Positions 61,258-64,000 of a stretch of 64,000 nt of DNA are shown piece by piece. The translations under genes and the position numbers were made by a program. The stretch's first letter is position 1; each line of letters opens with the position of its first letter. Origin of the DNA: an uncultured Pelagibacteraceae bacterium (GTDB lineage: Bacteria > Pseudomonadota > Alphaproteobacteria > Pelagibacterales > Pelagibacteraceae); the NCBI GenBank assembly GCA_902589315.1, contig CACISK010000002.1, forward strand, positions 123,431 through 187,430. Direction: 5' to 3'. Under the pieces are notes generated by a model. That model was given only the letters and a program-made list of their open reading frames with translations. It did not search any database and was not told the DNA's origin.

Positions 61258-62255
61258 TGGTTGAACTATTTATATTTTTTGAACAAATTTATAGAATTCT
61301 GTTTCTATTGATCCCAGTTTTAGTATCTGTTGCAATGGTTGTTTGGTTAGATAGAAGAGTATGGGCATTTGTTCAAAAAAGAAGAGGTCCTAATGTTGTT
61401 GGTCCATTTGGATTATTTCAAACATTAGCTGACGCATTAAAATACATTTTTAAAGAAATAATAATTCCAGCAAGCTCAAATAAAGTTATATTTATACTAG
61501 CCCCGATAGTTACAATGACTTTGGCTTTAATTGCTTGGGCGGTAATTCCTTTTAGTGAAACATTTGTACTAGCAGATATCAATGTCGGTATTTTATATCT
61601 TTTTGCAGTTTCATCTTTAGGTGTTTATGGAATAATTATGGGTGGATGGGCATCTAATTCAAAGTATCCCTTCCTAGGAGCAATTAGATCAGCTGCTCAA
61701 ATGGTTTCTTATGAAGTTTCCATAGGTGTAATAATTATAAATGTATTACTTTGTGTAGGTTCATTAAATCTAAGTGACATCGTTTTAGCTCAAAAAGATT
61801 TATGGTTTGTAATACCTCTATTCCCAATGTTTATAATATTTTTTATTTCAGCCTTAGCAGAAACTAACAGACCACCTTTTGATTTGCCCGAAGCTGAAGC
61901 AGAGTTAGTTGCAGGTTACCAGACAGAATACTCTGGAATGATGTATGCAATGTTTTGGTTAGGGGAGTATGCTAACATTTTACTTATGTGTGCAATGGGA
62001 TCTATTTTATTTCTTGGTGGCTGGTTATCTCCCATAGATTTATTTCCATTTAACGTTATTCCGGCTCCAATATGGTTAATTTTAAAAATACTCTTTTTAT
62101 TTATCTTATTTGCTCTGATAAAAGCAATAGTACCAAGATACAGGTATGATCAATTAATGAAACTTGGATGGAAAATTTTTCTACCATTTTCATTGATTTA
62201 TGTAGTATTAACTGCAAGTTTTTTAATGTATTTTGATTTATTACCGGGGAATTAG
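61257..62255 (+). CDS. nuoH: NADH-quinone oxidoreductase subunit H
   Basis: [58 protein letters not shown]. Confidence 0.98.
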   Translation: MVELFIFFEQIYRILFLLIPVLVSVAMVVWLDRRVWAFVQKRRGPNVVGPFGLFQTLADALKYIFKEIIIPASSNKVIFILAPIVTMTLALIAWAVIPFSETFVLADINVGILYLFAVSSLGVYGIIMGGWASNSKYPFLGAIRSAAQMVSYEVSIGVIIINVLLCVGSLNLSDIVLAQKDLWFVIPLFPMFIIFFISALAETNRPPFDLPEAEAELVAGYQTEYSGMMYAMFWLGEYANILLMCAMGSILFLGGWLSPIDLFPFNVIPAPIWLILKILFLFILFALIKAIVPRYRYDQLMKLGWKIFLPFSLIYVVLTASFLMYFDLLPGN

Positions 62256-62256
62256 A

Positions 62257-62742
62257 ATGAGCTTAATAAGATTTTTCAAAACAATTTTTATGATTGATTT
62301 TTTAACAGGATTAATCATGGCAATAAAAGAAATATTTAAACCAAAAAAAACAATTAATTATCCATTTGAAAAAGGTTCAATTAGTCCTAGAGCAAGAGGA
62401 GAACATGCGCTAAGAAGATATCCAAACGGTGAGGAAAGATGTATTGCTTGTAAACTATGTGAAGCTGTTTGTCCTGCTCAGGCTATAACAATAGAGTCTA
62501 GCGAGAGAGAAGATGGAAGTAGAAAAACTACTCGTTATGATATTGATATGTTAAAATGTATTTATTGTGGTTTGTGCGAACAATCTTGTCCAGTTGACGC
62601 GATTGTGCAAGGTCCAAATTTTGAATTTGCTACAGAAACAAGAGAAGAACTTTATTATAACAAAGAAAAGTTGTTAGAGAATGGAGATAGATGGGAGAAT
62701 ATTTTAGCAGCAAATATTAATGCTGATAGCTCCCACAGATAA
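62257..62742 (+). CDS. nuoI: NADH-quinone oxidoreductase subunit I
   Basis: [37 protein letters not shown]; start chosen at MSLIRFF after nuoH stop. Confidence 0.97.
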   Translation: MSLIRFFKTIFMIDFLTGLIMAIKEIFKPKKTINYPFEKGSISPRARGEHALRRYPNGEERCIACKLCEAVCPAQAITIESSEREDGSRKTTRYDIDMLKCIYCGLCEQSCPVDAIVQGPNFEFATETREELYYNKEKLLENGDRWENILAANINADSSHR

Positions 62743-62745
62743 TCA

Positions 62746-63378
62746 ATGATTGCTCACGCAATAGTCTTTTATATATTTTCACTGATTGCAATTGTCTCTG
62801 CAATAATGGTAACTGTTTCAAAAAACACAGTTAATTCAGTTTTTTTTTTAATATTGGACTTTATTAGTATTTCTTGCCTATTCATCATGATTGGTGCCGA
62901 ATTTTTAGGAATGATAATGCTTATTGTGTACGTTGGAGCAGTGGCAGTATTATTTTTATTTGTGGTAATGATGTTAAATGTTGCTCAACAAAAAAATGAA
63001 TGGTTTAATTCTAGTGGAAGAAGTTCCCATATTCCAGTTGGTCTATTAGTAAGTATTATTATATTTTTTGAATTAATTATTGTTATAGGTGGATGGAAGT
63101 ATAAACCGGATTTATTAGATTCAATTGCGATTGAAATAAATACTGACTTAACAAATACCCAATCTTTAGGAAGCGTTATATATACTGATTATATTCATTT
63201 GTTTCAATTATCTGGAATGGTTTTATTGGTAGCCATGATTGGAGCAATTGTATTGACCTTCAGACAAAGATCTGGAGTAAAAAGACAAAGTTATTTCAAA
63301 CAAATATCAAGAGATAGAAAAGATGGTATTGAATTAGTTGACGTTGAAAATAATAAAGGAGTTAAAATAGATGTTTAG
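62746..63378 (+). CDS. nuoJ: NADH-quinone oxidoreductase subunit J
   Basis: [25 protein letters not shown]. Confidence 0.96.
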   Translation: MIAHAIVFYIFSLIAIVSAIMVTVSKNTVNSVFFLILDFISISCLFIMIGAEFLGMIMLIVYVGAVAVLFLFVVMMLNVAQQKNEWFNSSGRSSHIPVGLLVSIIIFFELIIVIGGWKYKPDLLDSIAIEINTDLTNTQSLGSVIYTDYIHLFQLSGMVLLVAMIGAIVLTFRQRSGVKRQSYFKQISRDRKDGIELVDVENNKGVKIDV

Positions 63379-63682
63379 TATTGGTCTTGGTCATTATTTA
63401 ACTCTTGCTGCTATTATATTCACAATTGGTATTGTGGGTATTTTTCTAAATAGAAAAAATATTATCGTTATATTGATGAGTGTTGAATTAATACTTTTAG
63501 CTGTAAATATAAATTTAGTATCTTTTTCTATTTTTATTAACGATTTGAGTGGCCAGGTTTTCACATTATTCATATTAACAGTGGCTGCAGCTGAGGCTGC
63601 AATAGGACTTGCAATTATTGTGGTTTATTACAGAAACTCTGGAACAATAAGAGTTGAAGAAATCGACAGATTGAAAGGGTAA
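63371..63682 (+). CDS. nuoK: NADH-quinone oxidoreductase subunit K
   Basis: [42 protein letters not shown]. Confidence 0.97.
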   Translation: MFSIGLGHYLTLAAIIFTIGIVGIFLNRKNIIVILMSVELILLAVNINLVSFSIFINDLSGQVFTLFILTVAAAEAAIGLAIIVVYYRNSGTIRVEEIDRLKG

Positions 63683-64000
63683 ATGGAATATTTAATATTA
63701 TTTTTACCTTTGATAGGTTCAATCATATCGGGTTTTTTTGGTAAAACTATTGGTGATAAATTATCTCAATTAATCACATGTATTTTAGTTTCTATTTCGG
63801 CATTATTATCTTTGTTCATATTTTTTAAAGTTGTTTCATCAGGTTATGAGCATAATGCAATTATTGCAACTTGGATAAATTCAGGATCTTTAAATGTAAA
63901 TTGGTCAATTAAAGTTGATGCTCTTTCTGCAGTAATGTTAGTTGTAGTTACTCTAGTTTCATCCTTAGTTCATATTTATTCTATTGGTTACATGTCTCAT
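63683..64000 (+). CDS. nuoL: NADH-quinone oxidoreductase subunit L, N-terminal part (runs off window)
   Basis: MEYLILFLPLIGSIISGFFGK...WSIKVDALSAVMLVVVTLVSSLVHIYSIGYMSH. Confidence 0.95.
   Translation, partial: MEYLILFLPLIGSIISGFFGKTIGDKLSQLITCILVSISALLSLFIFFKVVSSGYEHNAIIATWINSGSLNVNWSIKVDALSAVMLVVVTLVSSLVHIYSIGYMSH

Noticed and set aside
1-64000. CRISPR array, transposon, prophage, toxin-antitoxin or restriction system
   Set aside because: No regularly spaced repeats, transposase/integrase motifs or recognisable defence genes were seen in the reading or in the ORF translations.

Overview
The window looks like an AT-rich, gene-dense, mostly syntenic alphaproteobacterial chromosome segment of SAR11/Pelagibacterales type (inferred from protein content, compactness and gene order, not from a database search). 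From left to right it holds: the 3' end of a class I/II aminotransferase; a structured, apparently non-coding interval (about 484-830); a photolyase; a co-directional cluster with a cNMP-like/PlsC/SGNH fusion protein, a DUF4174-like protein and two tandem type IV pilin-like genes; exported proteins of unknown function; a TRAP transporter operon with enoyl-CoA hydratase and CaiB-type CoA transferase; a catabolic/oxidoreductase region with a second TRAP transporter; a glycerol-3-phosphate/phosphodiester scavenging locus (glpD-like, ugpB-A-E-E'-C-Q, a 2H phosphoesterase, 5'-nucleotidase, glpK); the tRNA-Leu/tig/clpP/clpX/lon/tRNA-Val/tRNA-Asp block; and the nuoA-L operon, running off the right edge in nuoL. 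I saw no CRISPR array, transposase, integrase, phage module or recognisable defence system. The best candidates for something undescribed are (1) a minus-strand structured RNA with a perfect Shine-Dalgarno and a 9-codon micro-ORF at about 475-730, (2) the acyltransferase/SGNH fusion next to the tandem pilins, and (3) the ugp locus with a duplicated UgpE permease and extra phosphoesterases.
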